This document shows positions 25,279-35,070 of a DNA stretch of 64,000 bases, piece by piece. Location of the stretch: contig NZ_CP016796.1 of the NCBI RefSeq assembly GCF_001895265.1, positions 930,001 through 994,000 on the forward strand. Direction: 5' to 3'. A program made the position numbers and the translations under genes. Positions within the stretch are counted from its first letter, which is position 1; the number at the start of each line of letters is the position of its first letter. Under the pieces are notes generated by a model. That model searched no databases. It saw only the letters and a program-made list of their open reading frames with translations, and was not told where the DNA came from. The DNA is from Francisella uliginis (GTDB lineage: Bacteria > Pseudomonadota > Gammaproteobacteria > Francisellales > Francisellaceae).

Positions 25279-26418
25279 ATGTCAGATAACAGATATGAAA
25301 TCACAAAAAAAGTAACGATTGTAGGTATGTTTATAAATACCTTGCTTGCAATATCTAAAACAATAGTAGGAATAATTGGTCGCTCTCCAGCTCTATTTGC
25401 AGATGGGATTCACTCTTTTTCAGATTTATTAAGTGACTGTATGGTTTTATTTGCAGCAAAATACGCAAATAAAGGCGAAGATCATAATCATCCATATGGC
25501 CACGAAAGATTAGAAACCTTAGCAACTCTTGTACTTTCTAGTTTGCTTATAGCTATTGGTTTTATGATTGTTTATCATTCATTGACGGATTTAATTAGTG
25601 GTGATTATGTAACTCCTGACAAATTTACAGTTTTTGCAGCTATATTTTCAATAATAGGTAATGAGTTTATTTATCAGTATACCATGAGAGCAGCAAATAA
25701 AATTGATTCAGATATGCTAAGAGCAAATGCATGGCATAGTCGATCTGATATGTGGTCTTCTGTAGTTGTTTTAATTGGCTTAGTAGGAGCTTTTTTAGGA
25801 TTTGCTTGGATGGATGCTATAGCTGCTCTTGTTGTTTGCTACATGATAGTAAAAATGGGAGTTAAATGGGGCTATTCTTCGGTTGCAGAGCTAATTGATG
25901 AAGGTGTTGATGACGAGACTCGCAAGAATATTAAAACAATAATTACAAATACTGAAGGTGTCGAGGATTTTCACTATTTAAGAACGAGAAAAATGGCAGG
26001 TAAAATTGTTTTAGATGTCCATGTTTTAGTTGATAAATTTAGTACAGCTTCAGAGGGTCACTATATAGCAGAGATCGTTAAAAGTAATATTTATCATAAT
26101 ATTGAAAATATTAAAGATATTACTGTACATGTTGACGTTACAAATCATGAAGATAGTGTAATAAAATTAGAAAATTTCGAACCATCAAGGAAAGAGATTT
26201 TAGAAGTTATATCTGATTTTTTTGTTAAAAACAATCTAGATACGACAATTATATTAGCAAAAAGAAGTTCTATATATTATTTTGATGGCGAAATAATAGT
26301 TGATCTTTATGTCAAAAGATCAAATGACTTGAAAAAATATTCAGATGAGTTGAAGAATTTAGCATGTAATAATTATAATATAGGTATCAATTTATATTGT
26401 CCGCTTGGTGATAACTAA
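25279..26418 (+). CDS. Cation diffusion facilitator family transporter
   Basis: A 379-residue metal/proton antiporter. Six membrane helices occupy about 10-210, with metal-site residues in ALFADGIHSFSDLLSD (helix 2), NHPYGHERLETLATL (after it) and HSRSDMWSS (helix 5). The cytoplasmic CDF dimerisation domain (about 213-295, with VLDVHVLVD and ITVHVDV) follows, then an extra ferredoxin-like C-terminal stretch of about 80 residues. Metals carried by the family include Zn, Fe and Mn; specificity cannot be read here. The gene lies 20 bp before galU and may be co-transcribed with it. Confidence 0.92.
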   Translation: MSDNRYEITKKVTIVGMFINTLLAISKTIVGIIGRSPALFADGIHSFSDLLSDCMVLFAAKYANKGEDHNHPYGHERLETLATLVLSSLLIAIGFMIVYHSLTDLISGDYVTPDKFTVFAAIFSIIGNEFIYQYTMRAANKIDSDMLRANAWHSRSDMWSSVVVLIGLVGAFLGFAWMDAIAALVVCYMIVKMGVKWGYSSVAELIDEGVDDETRKNIKTIITNTEGVEDFHYLRTRKMAGKIVLDVHVLVDKFSTASEGHYIAEIVKSNIYHNIENIKDITVHVDVTNHEDSVIKLENFEPSRKEILEVISDFFVKNNLDTTIILAKRSSIYYFDGEIIVDLYVKRSNDLKKYSDELKNLACNNYNIGINLYCPLGDN

Positions 26419-26437
26419 AGTTTATAAGGCGTTTTAA

Positions 26438-27304
26438 ATGAAAATTAAAAAAGCAGTTTTTCCTGTTGCAGGGTGGGGTACTAGGTTTTTACCTGCGACT
26501 AAATCATGTCCAAAAGAAATGTTGACAGTTGTCGATAAGCCATTAATTCAATATGCTGTAGAAGAAGCTATAGAAGCTGGTTGTAAAGAAATAATATTTG
26601 TTACTAGCTCTAATAAAAAGTCGTTAGAAGATCATTTTGATAGAAATTTTGAATTAGAATATTCCCTTGAGAAGAAACAAAAATATGAACTATTAAATAT
26701 GGTTAAAAATATTATTCCTAAAGATGTAAGTTTTTTCTTTGTACGTCAGCCAGAAGCTTTAGGTTTAGGTCATGCAGTATTATGTGCTAAACCTCTTGTT
26801 GGTATTGAAGATTTTGCTGTTATATTGCCTGATGATCTTATTTATAATTATGATTGTGGTAGTGGAGTTTTGAAACAGATGGTTAAGTCTGTTGAGGGTA
26901 CTGATATTAGAGGATGTATAGCTACTCAGCAGGTTAAAAAATCTGAAACAGGCTCATATGGCATAGTTGCAAAAGATCAAGAAGATATTATAAAAGCAAT
27001 TGTGGAAAAGCCATCCCCAGAAAAAGCACCGTCTACAAATGCTGTAGTTGGTAGATATTTGCTACCTAATAAAATTTTTAGATGCTTAGAAACAACATCT
27101 GAAGGGGCAGGTGGTGAAATTCAGCTAACAGATGCTATAGCTAAGCTTATAGAACAGGAAGAAAAAATACTATCTTATGAATTTAAAGGGACACGTTATG
27201 ATTGTGGTAGTAAATTAGGATTTTTAATTGCTAATTATGAAATAGCGTTACAGCACCAAGAGTTAGGTCAAAAATTCAAAAATTATCTTCAAAATAGACA
27301 TTAA
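26438..27304 (+). CDS. galU: UTP-glucose-1-phosphate uridylyltransferase
   Basis: A 288-residue nucleotidyltransferase making UDP-glucose from UTP and glucose 1-phosphate, for polysaccharide and glycan synthesis. Family signatures are FPVAGWGTRFLPATKSCPKE at the N-terminus, the catalytic-site region PEALGLGHAVLCAK (about 107-120), ILPDDLI, VEKPSPEKAPS and GGEIQLTDAI, and a late GTRYDCGSKLGF. Length and motifs are standard. ATG 26438 follows AAGGCG. It sits downstream of the CDF transporter by 20 bp, with no functional link obvious. Confidence 0.97.
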   Translation: MKIKKAVFPVAGWGTRFLPATKSCPKEMLTVVDKPLIQYAVEEAIEAGCKEIIFVTSSNKKSLEDHFDRNFELEYSLEKKQKYELLNMVKNIIPKDVSFFFVRQPEALGLGHAVLCAKPLVGIEDFAVILPDDLIYNYDCGSGVLKQMVKSVEGTDIRGCIATQQVKKSETGSYGIVAKDQEDIIKAIVEKPSPEKAPSTNAVVGRYLLPNKIFRCLETTSEGAGGEIQLTDAIAKLIEQEEKILSYEFKGTRYDCGSKLGFLIANYEIALQHQELGQKFKNYLQNRH

Positions 27305-27394
27305 ATTTATTAATAGTCCATCGTATCTATAACTTACAATTTTTCTTAAATATGCTAATATGAACTTAAGATTAAGTTTATTTAATAGTTAGTA

Positions 27395-29332
27395 ATGTCA
27401 TATTCAAAGTTTCAAGTATCTCAAGAATTTATAGACAGCTCTCATGTTAATAACGAATTATATGAAAAGCTTTATAAAGAGTCATTAAATAATCCAGAAG
27501 AATTCTGGTCTAAACAGGCAAATCGTATCCATTGGCATAAGCCTTTTACGAAAGCATGTAATAGTAGTTTTGAACCTGTTGATATCAAATGGTTTGAAGA
27601 TGGTGAGTTGAATGTTTGCTATAATTGTGTAGATAGGCACTTACCAGAAAGAGCTAATCAAGTTGCATTTATATGGCAAGCTGATAACCCAAGAAAATCA
27701 AAGAAAATAACATACAGAGAGCTTTATCATAGAGTCTGTGAGATGGCTAATATTCTTGAAAATAATGGCGTGAAGCAAGGTGATGTTGTAACTATATATA
27801 TGCCATTAGTGCCAGAATCAATATATGCAATGTTAGCATGTGCACGTATTGGTGCAACACATTCTGTTGTTTTTGGTGGATTTTCTGCTGAATCTCTAAA
27901 ACAGCGTATTATAAATGCTAAAAGTGATTTTATAATTACAGTTGATGAAGCTGTTAGATCTGGTAAAAGAATTCCTATGAAAGCTAGTGTTGACAAAATC
28001 ATGTCTGATATTGATTTTGTTAGAAAAGTCTTAGTAGTGCGTAATACAGAAACAGATAATATATCATGGAATAAAAATGTTGATATTTGTTATTCAGAGG
28101 AATTAAAAAAGGTTTCAAATGAGCATCAGCCAAAATCTTTTAATGCAGAAACTCCTTTATTTATGTTATATACTTCAGGTTCAACAGGAGCCCCTAAAGG
28201 TTTGGTGCATACTTCAGGAGGGTATTTAGTTTATGCTAGTATGACTCATAAGTTAGTATTTGATCATAAAGATCATGATGTATATTGGTGTACTGCAGAT
28301 ATTGGTTGGATAACTGGTCATACATATGTAGTTTATGGACCTCTTGCTAATGGAGCTACTTCAGTTATATTTGAAGGTGTACCGACATATCCAGATGCTT
28401 CAAGATTATGGCAAGAAGTAGATCAACATAATGTTAGTATTTTATATACAGCACCAACATTAGTTAGATCTTTATTGAAGGTTGGAGATGATTATCTTGA
28501 AAGTACAACTAGGAAGTCTCTACGCATATTAGGATCAGTAGGTGAGCCAATAAATCCAGAAGCTTGGCACTGGTTTGTAGAAAAGGCGGGTAATAATCAA
28601 GCTCCTTTGATGGATACTTGGTGGCAAACTGAGACTGGTGGGCATATGATTACACCCTTGCCGGGAGCACACAAATTAAAACCCGGATCTGCTTCAAAAC
28701 CTTTTTTTGGTGTTGAGGTTGCTTTATTTGATACAGATGGTAATGAAATTCATGGAGAAGGTAAAGGTGCTTTATGTATAAAAAGAGCTACTCCAGGAAT
28801 GGCAAGAACTATTTTTGGTGATCATGATAGATATTTACAGACTTATTTTTCTAGTTTTAAAGGACATTATTTTTCAGGGGATGCTGCTAGAAGAGATAAG
28901 GATGGTTATATTTGGATAGAAGGGCGTATGGATGATGTAATCAATGTCTCCGGTCATAGGATGGCGACGGCAGAAATCGAAGCAGCTTTAAATACACATC
29001 CATCGGTTGCAGAAAGTACTGTTGTTGGCATGCCTCATGATATTAAAGGTGAAGCTATATATGTTTATTGTATCCTTAAAGAAGGAAAAGATAACAATCC
29101 TGAAGTACTTGATGAAATAAGGAAATCTTTGGTTAAATATGTTCGTCAAGAAATTGGACCTGTTGCTACACCTGAGATTATTCAATTTACACCAGAGCTT
29201 CCAAAAACTCGTTCTGGTAAGATTATGAGAAGAATATTAAGAAAAATAGCTGCAAATGATTTTGATAATTTAGGCGACACATCTACACTTTTGGATCCAA
29301 GTATAGTAGATTATCTTAAAAACAATAGATAA
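27395..29332 (+). CDS. acs: Acetyl-CoA synthetase
   Basis: A 645-residue AMP-forming acyl-CoA synthetase of the acetate/propionate type. Seen are YTSGSTGAPKGLVHTSGGYL (P-loop-like motif, about 258-277), the WCTADIGWITGHTYVVYGPL block, DTWWQTETGGHMITPLPG (about 409), the hinge GRMDDVINVSGHRMATAEIE and the C-terminal KTRSGKIMRRILRKIA with the lysine that protein acetylation switches off. It activates acetate to acetyl-CoA through acetyl-AMP. Full length. The ribosome-binding site is poor (AGTTAGTA before ATG 27395). Confidence 0.96.
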   Translation: MSYSKFQVSQEFIDSSHVNNELYEKLYKESLNNPEEFWSKQANRIHWHKPFTKACNSSFEPVDIKWFEDGELNVCYNCVDRHLPERANQVAFIWQADNPRKSKKITYRELYHRVCEMANILENNGVKQGDVVTIYMPLVPESIYAMLACARIGATHSVVFGGFSAESLKQRIINAKSDFIITVDEAVRSGKRIPMKASVDKIMSDIDFVRKVLVVRNTETDNISWNKNVDICYSEELKKVSNEHQPKSFNAETPLFMLYTSGSTGAPKGLVHTSGGYLVYASMTHKLVFDHKDHDVYWCTADIGWITGHTYVVYGPLANGATSVIFEGVPTYPDASRLWQEVDQHNVSILYTAPTLVRSLLKVGDDYLESTTRKSLRILGSVGEPINPEAWHWFVEKAGNNQAPLMDTWWQTETGGHMITPLPGAHKLKPGSASKPFFGVEVALFDTDGNEIHGEGKGALCIKRATPGMARTIFGDHDRYLQTYFSSFKGHYFSGDAARRDKDGYIWIEGRMDDVINVSGHRMATAEIEAALNTHPSVAESTVVGMPHDIKGEAIYVYCILKEGKDNNPEVLDEIRKSLVKYVRQEIGPVATPEIIQFTPELPKTRSGKIMRRILRKIAANDFDNLGDTSTLLDPSIVDYLKNNR

Positions 29333-29350
29333 TAAGAGATAATAACCGTA

Positions 29351-30268
29351 GTGAGTGTCAAACATAATTCTCCGCTAGTAGCGTATTTAAAGATCTTTTT
29401 GGCTGTAACATTCTGGGCTAGTGTTTATCAGATAGCTCCTATCCCGCTAAAGTATACCGATATCTATATGGTAGGATTTGTTCGTTACTTTTTTGCCTCA
29501 GCAATACTGATAGCTATTCATTATCATTATACAAAAACTATTTTTCCAAAATTAAATATCAAACAATGGTTATATGTTTTAGCTGTGGGTCTATTTGGAG
29601 TGTTCTTATATAATGTAACTTTCCTATGGGCTGAGAAATTAATTTCAGGAAATATCGTAGCAATTATTTATGCCTTCACTCCCTGTCTTGTGACAATCCT
29701 ATCAAGCTTTATCTTTAAGATTAAAGTTAGTCAACAAGCAAAAGTCGGTATTTTAGTTGCTTTACTGGGAACTATTGGGGTTGTTTTATTTTCTAATGGT
29801 GCTTCAGAATGTTTGAATGGTATTCATATTAATTTTGGTGAAGTGCTAAGTGTTTTAGCGGTAATCTGTTTTGCGGCGTATGCAATTTTCGGTAAATTTT
29901 GTGTCCAAGAAGAGGTTCATATGATCACTATAAATACTTATGGTGCTATTATTGGTATGATAATGTTCTTTGGAGTATCATTATTTAAATCAGATTTTTC
30001 TGAGATTGCGCATACGGATTTTAAATTTTGGGCATGTATGCTATATATAGCTATCTTTGGTACAGTTATCGCTTATGTATGGTTCTTGAACTCACTTGAA
30101 GAGCTTGGGGTATATAGAACAGCAGTGTTTCAAAATATGTTACCATTTTTAGTTATTATTATAGGGTTTATATTGTATGGGGAAACTATTTCAACATTAG
30201 CATTAATATTTGGGGGGGTAGTCTTTTTGGGCGTATATCTGACAAATGCTGCGGTGAATAAAAAATAA
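29351..30268 (+). CDS. EamA/DMT-family permease
   Basis: A 305-residue membrane protein with ten predicted helices in two EamA repeats (about 12-140 and 158-300). Features include a FTPCLVTILSS patch at the end of the first repeat and GTVIAYVWFLNSLEELG in the second, both typical of drug/metabolite exporters. The substrate is unknown. Translation starts at GTG 29351, 18 bp after acs, so it may be read through from acs. A run of seven G at 30212-30218 near the 3' end is a possible slippage site. It is convergent with the yhhQ gene, 6 bp apart. Confidence 0.9.
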   Translation: MSVKHNSPLVAYLKIFLAVTFWASVYQIAPIPLKYTDIYMVGFVRYFFASAILIAIHYHYTKTIFPKLNIKQWLYVLAVGLFGVFLYNVTFLWAEKLISGNIVAIIYAFTPCLVTILSSFIFKIKVSQQAKVGILVALLGTIGVVLFSNGASECLNGIHINFGEVLSVLAVICFAAYAIFGKFCVQEEVHMITINTYGAIIGMIMFFGVSLFKSDFSEIAHTDFKFWACMLYIAIFGTVIAYVWFLNSLEELGVYRTAVFQNMLPFLVIIIGFILYGETISTLALIFGGVVFLGVYLTNAAVNKK

Positions 30269-30274
30269 TGAATC

Positions 30275-30931
30275 TTATTTTTTAATTAGATTGTTTATAT
30301 GAGTAACTATATATTTGCCTAAAAAGCTATACATTAGAGAAAAAATAACTTTAGAAACAAGTGATACCATCATTAGTCCAAATATTGTTTTCATAGATAA
30401 GCCTGTTCCATAAAACCAAATAGTATATCCAACACATATGAATATGGTTTCTCCGCATATTGAAGAAATAACTGATCTTTTAAAAAAAGACTTAATAATG
30501 TTTCGCTTCTTTAAACCACTCATTATAAGAATATTTGTAAAATAGCCAAATAATGCAGCAACTAATGATCCTGTAGCAATAGTCCCCATACCTCCCATAC
30601 TTTTCAAAAAAGCATCTGCATAATCAGGGTTTAATACATTTGGTATATGGCTTGCAATTGTTAGAAAATAATCAAGCAAAACCTCTATTATTAAGCCAAC
30701 AATCATTACGCGAATAGCGATTGATTTGCCAAAGCACTCTGTAATAATATCACTCACAGTGTAGCTTAGTGGATAGATTATAATACCAAGCGTTGCTGTG
30801 AAGCCGATGAAATCCACTAGCTTATATGTTAAGAGATCTGCCATTATAATTGCTACTATGAACAACATATTAAGAGTGCCAAAAATTGTTAGATAGGTGT
30901 TTTTATCAGTATTAGCTTTCTGTAAACTCAT
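30275..30931 (-). CDS. yhhQ: Queuosine precursor transporter (VUT/DUF165 family)
   Basis: A 218-residue inner-membrane protein with about six helices. The DUF165 signature YPLSYTVSDIITECFG (about 53-68) and the later ICGETIFICVGY are present. YhhQ of E. coli imports preQ0/preQ1 for tRNA queuosine synthesis. The assignment is by family; no queuosine genes lie nearby. ATG 30931 lies 18 bp from the lnt stop on the same strand, so it can be read through from lnt. Confidence 0.85.
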   Translation of the reverse strand: MSLQKANTDKNTYLTIFGTLNMLFIVAIIMADLLTYKLVDFIGFTATLGIIIYPLSYTVSDIITECFGKSIAIRVMIVGLIIEVLLDYFLTIASHIPNVLNPDYADAFLKSMGGMGTIATGSLVAALFGYFTNILIMSGLKKRNIIKSFFKRSVISSICGETIFICVGYTIWFYGTGLSMKTIFGLMMVSLVSKVIFSLMYSFLGKYIVTHINNLIKK

Positions 30932-30949
30932 GTTCTACTATCCTTGAAT

Positions 30950-32449
30950 TTATACTTGTTTGTATTTTTCTTTTATAATCAACCCGACTATTAAACTCAT
31001 TATAATTATTAACCAAAGCCCCGTCATTCCAGTAATCATCCAAATTGTTTGATAATCATTAAGGTATATAGTTTGCTCAAGTGTATCACGAGTATCTTTA
31101 GGTAGTTCTTTTTCTATTTTTCCTTTTGAGTTTATAACTGATGTTATACCATTACTCGTTGTCGTTAAAACAAATTTAGAGTTTTCAATAGCTCTTACTT
31201 GAGATATTTGTAGTTGCTGTTCACGGGCTATAGAATCGCCAAACCATGAATCATCACTAATTACAGATATTAGTTTTGCTCCTTGCAGTTGATCTCTCAC
31301 TTGTTCAGGATAACCTACTTCATAGCATATAAAATTAGCTAAAGGATATCCAAAAGCATTCATTATCGGTTGAATTTCTTGCCCAGCATTAAAATTGCTA
31401 AGACCAGCACTATCAACATAGCCGAAAAACTTAATTGGGAAATACTCACCAAAAGGAACAAGATGGTGTTTATTATAAACTCCATTACCTTTACCAATTA
31501 TAATAGAGCTATTATATATTTTAGAAGAGTTTTTCGATTTTTCTATACTCAATGAGCCAATTAGTAAAGCACTATTATTTTTATTTGCTATTTTGGCAAG
31601 TTTAGTAAAATAAGGGCTTAAATATTGTCTGTAGCTTGGGATAGCATTTTCTGAGAATATTATTAAAGCATTTTTATGTTCTTTTGCAACATTCTCATAA
31701 TATTTTTCCATTTTTACGAAGTTATCTTGATCCCACTTAAATCCTTGAATGAAGTCACCTTGGACTAAATTAACTTTCTGAGACTGATGTGTTTTTACAG
31801 GAGGTTGATTATGCTCAATAATAAACCCACAGATATATAAAGCACAGATAATACCTACACAAGAAATAATCTTTTTAATATCACTACTTTTGTTACATAT
31901 ATAGAAAGCTATCAAACAAGCAATAAAAGCAACAATATAGCTAACTAGATATACTCCACCAATATTAGCAAACCATATTAAAGGAGATTCTGTTTGAGAG
32001 TAACCTAGTGAGACCCAAGGAAATCCTCCCCATAACAAATTTGCTTTAACTATTTCAAAAAGAGTCCACAGTGCTGGATATATTAAGATTTTAGCTAGAT
32101 TATTTGCTTTTCTAGTGAGTATATAGCTAAAAGTTCCAAAAGGAATAATATGTAAAAAGCTCAATAAAATAACTAGAGCAATAGCTGCAGCTGAACCTGC
32201 AGCTACTGATTGAGTAAATAGATGAATACTGATGTAAACCCAAGATATACTAGTCCCGAAGAATCCTAGCCCAAATAAAACTGAAGTGAAAAAAGCACTA
32301 CGAATTCTCTTAGATTTATTTAATATATGGAAAAAAATTACTAGAGATAGTATTGCTAATATATCTATACGAAAGGGGGCAAAAGCTAAAGTTAGCAGAG
32401 CCCCACTTAAAATTGTGATTATTGCTTTAAATAAACTGTTCTTCATCAT
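30950..32449 (-). CDS. lnt: Apolipoprotein N-acyltransferase
   Basis: A 499-residue membrane enzyme adding the third acyl chain to lipoproteins. Six to seven N-terminal helices are followed by a periplasmic nitrilase-like domain with the catalytic triad in IIFSENAIPSYR (Glu), the SLSIEK stretch (Lys) and FICYEVGYPE (Cys), then a C-terminal helix (about 468-490). WGGFPWVSLGYSQTESPLIW is the usual loop. The start ATG 32449 overlaps the end of corC by 23 bp, so the two are translationally linked in the ybeY-corC-lnt operon. Confidence 0.96.
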   Translation of the reverse strand: MMKNSLFKAIITILSGALLTLAFAPFRIDILAILSLVIFFHILNKSKRIRSAFFTSVLFGLGFFGTSISWVYISIHLFTQSVAAGSAAAIALVILLSFLHIIPFGTFSYILTRKANNLAKILIYPALWTLFEIVKANLLWGGFPWVSLGYSQTESPLIWFANIGGVYLVSYIVAFIACLIAFYICNKSSDIKKIISCVGIICALYICGFIIEHNQPPVKTHQSQKVNLVQGDFIQGFKWDQDNFVKMEKYYENVAKEHKNALIIFSENAIPSYRQYLSPYFTKLAKIANKNNSALLIGSLSIEKSKNSSKIYNSSIIIGKGNGVYNKHHLVPFGEYFPIKFFGYVDSAGLSNFNAGQEIQPIMNAFGYPLANFICYEVGYPEQVRDQLQGAKLISVISDDSWFGDSIAREQQLQISQVRAIENSKFVLTTTSNGITSVINSKGKIEKELPKDTRDTLEQTIYLNDYQTIWMITGMTGLWLIIIMSLIVGLIIKEKYKQV

Positions 32450-33287
32450 TCTTTAATTTTTCTATTAAAACTTTAATAATTTTACGATTATCAGCTTCTT
32501 GAATTGTGAATTTCAAATCATCAGAAATAATACTATCGCCTTTTTGAGGTAAGCATTCTAGAGTTTGAATAATCATCCCAGCTATAGTGTCATAGTCATT
32601 ATCATCATCTATTGAGGTATGAAAATACTCATTGAAATCTTCTATCGAAGTTGTAGCATCAATTATAAATTTATTATTAGCTATTTTTACAATATTCTCA
32701 CTTGTTGTATCAAACTCATCTTCGATATCACCAACGATTTCTTCTAAAACATCTTCTATTGTTATTAAGCCTGAGATAGCTCCATACTCATCAACTACGA
32801 TTGCTATATGATTTTGACTATTTTTAAAATCTTTTAACATAGAGTTTAGCTTTTTTGTTTCTGGTATAAAAATAGCAGGGCGAAGGATATTTTTAATATC
32901 TTTAGCTTTTAACTCATCATCTGTATTTGACTCAATCTCTTTTTCAAATATTAGTTTTAATAAATCTTTTGAATGTAGTATTCCTAGGACTTCAGATTTA
33001 TCTTCACAATATACAGGTAAACGTGTATGACTAGAGTTTATGGTTTTTGTTAGAATCTCTTTAACAGACATAGCCATATCTACAGCAACTATTTTAGTAT
33101 GAGAGATCATAATATCACCAACATCTAAAGATGATATTTCCATTGCTCCAATAAGCATGTTTTGAGATGTTTTATCAATTACTTCATTATCGGCAGCTCT
33201 ATTGATAGCATCTATAAGAGCATCTTCACTCTTAATATTAAAAATACTTGATGTAATTTTTTTTATGAAAGGGTTGTTATCTGACAT
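32427..33287 (-). CDS. corC: CorC/YbeX-type CBS-pair protein
   Basis: A 286-residue soluble protein with the order typical of CorC: a short N-terminal lead, two CBS domains (about 58-118 and 128-190, with VGDIMISHTKIVAVDM and VDEYGAISGLITIEDVLEEIVGDIEDE) and a C-terminal CorC_HlyC domain (about 205-283). Bacterial CorC proteins are linked to magnesium and cobalt export; the exact activity is debated. No DUF21 membrane domain is present. It sits 3 bp after ybeY and overlaps lnt by 23 bp, the common order. Confidence 0.93.
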   Translation of the reverse strand: MSDNNPFIKKITSSIFNIKSEDALIDAINRAADNEVIDKTSQNMLIGAMEISSLDVGDIMISHTKIVAVDMAMSVKEILTKTINSSHTRLPVYCEDKSEVLGILHSKDLLKLIFEKEIESNTDDELKAKDIKNILRPAIFIPETKKLNSMLKDFKNSQNHIAIVVDEYGAISGLITIEDVLEEIVGDIEDEFDTTSENIVKIANNKFIIDATTSIEDFNEYFHTSIDDDNDYDTIAGMIIQTLECLPQKGDSIISDDLKFTIQEADNRKIIKVLIEKLKNDEEQFI

Positions 33288-33290
33288 TAA

Positions 33291-33767
33291 TTAATTCTCT
33301 TGTATGAAATATGGATTATTGATTCCTAGTTTAGCTAGCAACTCTACTTCTAAGTTTTCCATTTCTTCGGCTTCTTGCTCATCTAGGTGATCATACCCTA
33401 ACAGATGCAGTAAGCCATGTATAAATATATGTTGCCAATGATTCTCTAAAGTTTTGTTTTGCTCTTTTGCCTCTTGTTCTAGCACTTTGGGAGCAATGAC
33501 AATATCACCTAAGAAATCATCTACTATATCATCTGGCAAACCTTCTGGTTTATCAAATTCAAAAGATATAATGTTTGTTGGCTTGTCTTTGTTGCGGAAT
33601 TGCTTGTTTATGTGTTGGATTTCATCATTTGAGACAATATTTACATTTACTTCAGCTTGGGTAATATTATGTTTGTCTGCAACAAGTTCGAAGCATTTGA
33701 TTAATAAATTTTTACCCACTATGGGGTGTTCATCATCATTGATGATATTTAAACTTAAATTATCCAT
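33291..33767 (-). CDS. ybeY: Endoribonuclease YbeY
   Basis: A 158-residue metalloprotein with the zinc motif HGLLHLLGYDH (about 115-125) and INKQFRNKDKPTNIISFEFD upstream. It acts in 16S rRNA 3'-end maturation and ribosome quality control. It is the first gene of the ybeY-corC-lnt group on the minus strand. In related bacteria phoH lies immediately upstream; here about 1.5 kb and a gene in the other direction separate them. Confidence 0.96.
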   Translation of the reverse strand: MDNLSLNIINDDEHPIVGKNLLIKCFELVADKHNITQAEVNVNIVSNDEIQHINKQFRNKDKPTNIISFEFDKPEGLPDDIVDDFLGDIVIAPKVLEQEAKEQNKTLENHWQHIFIHGLLHLLGYDHLDEQEAEEMENLEVELLAKLGINNPYFIQEN

Positions 33768-34076
33768 TCTTAATAGTCTCGTTATACTTATAATTTTTGT
33801 ACTTTATATTATTTTTTAGATAAACAAAAATACTTTGATGCTTAGAATATCATAAACAATAATAATATCCTATAGATTGACATATTAATATAGATAGAAA
33901 GTAATAGTCGGATTATAGGTTTTGAGGTGCTTTAATAGTTAAGCTAATAAGTACTAATTTACTAATAATTATGTATATCTTTAAGTTAAATTTTTGAAAA
34001 ATAAAGAATACTTGATATCTTATTTTAATTGGAATTATTTAAAGATTATATTTAAATTAAGAAAAATTAATTTATA
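33768..34076. other. Divergent intergenic region ybeY / 151-aa gene
   Basis: 309 bp of very AT-rich sequence that should hold the promoters of ybeY (minus) and of the small membrane protein (plus). A TTGACA hexamer lies near 33877, but no well-spaced -10 box follows it. I see no further genes or hairpins. Confidence 0.4.
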
Positions 34077-34532
34077 ATGAAATTACCAGATAGTAAAAAT
34101 TATGGTTTAACAATGTTAGAAAATATAAACAACTATAGAAAAGCAGCTAAGAAATATAAACTATACTTTGTGGTTTGTAAGATGTTACGAATGTTATTTT
34201 TGATTGTGTTCTCATTATTTCTATTAAATTCATTGATAGTTTTAATTGGACATAATGCTGTTTATGAGCAAGATTATAATTCATTTACAGCTAAGATATA
34301 TTCGTACTTTGGTCAATATACTTATTATGAGTATGCATATAAGTTTGATAGTAAAGGAATATTTTTAATGTTTTTAAGTCTTTCACCTGCATTAGTTTGT
34401 TTTATCTTAGAGAAGGTAAATAAAAACAAAATGTATAATCATTTAGGTGAAGTAGTCAAAATAGAACAACAAGAGAAAGCCGAGAAGCAGCAAGAAAGAA
34501 TTTATGAGATGAAAAGTCTTTATGGTATATAA
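34077..34532 (+). CDS. Small membrane protein of unknown function
   Basis: A 151-residue protein with two hydrophobic helices (about 35-60, LRMLFLIVFSLFLLNSLIVLI, and 97-115, GIFLMFLSLSPALVCFIL), basic ends and a Gln/Glu-rich C-terminal tail (IEQQEKAEKQQERIYEMK) that may form a short coiled coil. No family is recognised. ATG 34077 is preceded by AT-rich sequence without a clear ribosome-binding site. It is inserted, in opposite orientation, between phoH and ybeY, which are usually adjacent. Confidence 0.6.
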   Translation: MKLPDSKNYGLTMLENINNYRKAAKKYKLYFVVCKMLRMLFLIVFSLFLLNSLIVLIGHNAVYEQDYNSFTAKIYSYFGQYTYYEYAYKFDSKGIFLMFLSLSPALVCFILEKVNKNKMYNHLGEVVKIEQQEKAEKQQERIYEMKSLYGI

Positions 34533-34697
34533 GAACAACTATCTTTCTTAAGCAATTTTTAATTTATTTAATTCAAATAACATCAAAAATATTAATGTTT
34601 TACTTTTAAGTAATAAATATAGTCATTTAAAATAATCTAATCTCAACTATATTAACAAAGTGTTAGAATCTATATGAAATATTAATAGGATATAGAT

Positions 34698-35070
34698 ATG
34701 ACAGGTACTAAAGAAGATAATTTAAAAGAAGTAGAAACTATTCTCGGAGTTCTTTTTGAATGCCATATAATGAAAAAGATAATAAAATTAGAACTAAACT
34801 TTTAGCTTTATAGCAACTATAGTCCATTATGTTTAAAAGTAGTACTTGATCAAATAGCTATTTGCTAGATTCCGTGGTCAAGCCTGACGGAATGATGTAC
34901 TATCTTTATATGATTTTAGTTATATATTCAAGTTTTTTAAGCTCAATGTAAGTAGTGACTTATCATTTATTGGAGTAAAAATATCAGGATTACCTAATCA
35001 AATATTTGATTTAACATTATTTATACTCGTATCTTATTTCTTAGTGATTTATATTAGTTGCCTTTTGTGA
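34698..35070 (+). pseudogene. Probable remnant of a small gene broken by a repeat
   Basis: The frame from ATG 34698 runs 35 codons and stops at about 34805. Shifting frame near 34763 continues as PYNEKDNKIRTKLLAL before another stop. After the repeat at about 34810-34900, a further open stretch, FKFFKLNVSSDLSFIGVK ... LTLFILVSYFLVIYI, has the composition of a membrane protein. I read these as pieces of one decayed gene with a frameshift and an inserted repeat. The parent family is unknown, and the joining is an inference. Confidence 0.35.
34810..34900. repeat. Dispersed palindromic repeat, copy in the phoH-ybeY gap
   Basis: The reverse complement matches about 11881-11985: shared blocks are CATTCCGTCAGGCTT, GGAATC, CAAATAG and CTATTTGATCAAGTACTACT. 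The tip is an inverted repeat ATTCCGT (34869-34875) / ACGGAAT (34887-34893). One copy is in core chromosome, the other inside the integrated element. Confidence 0.7.
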
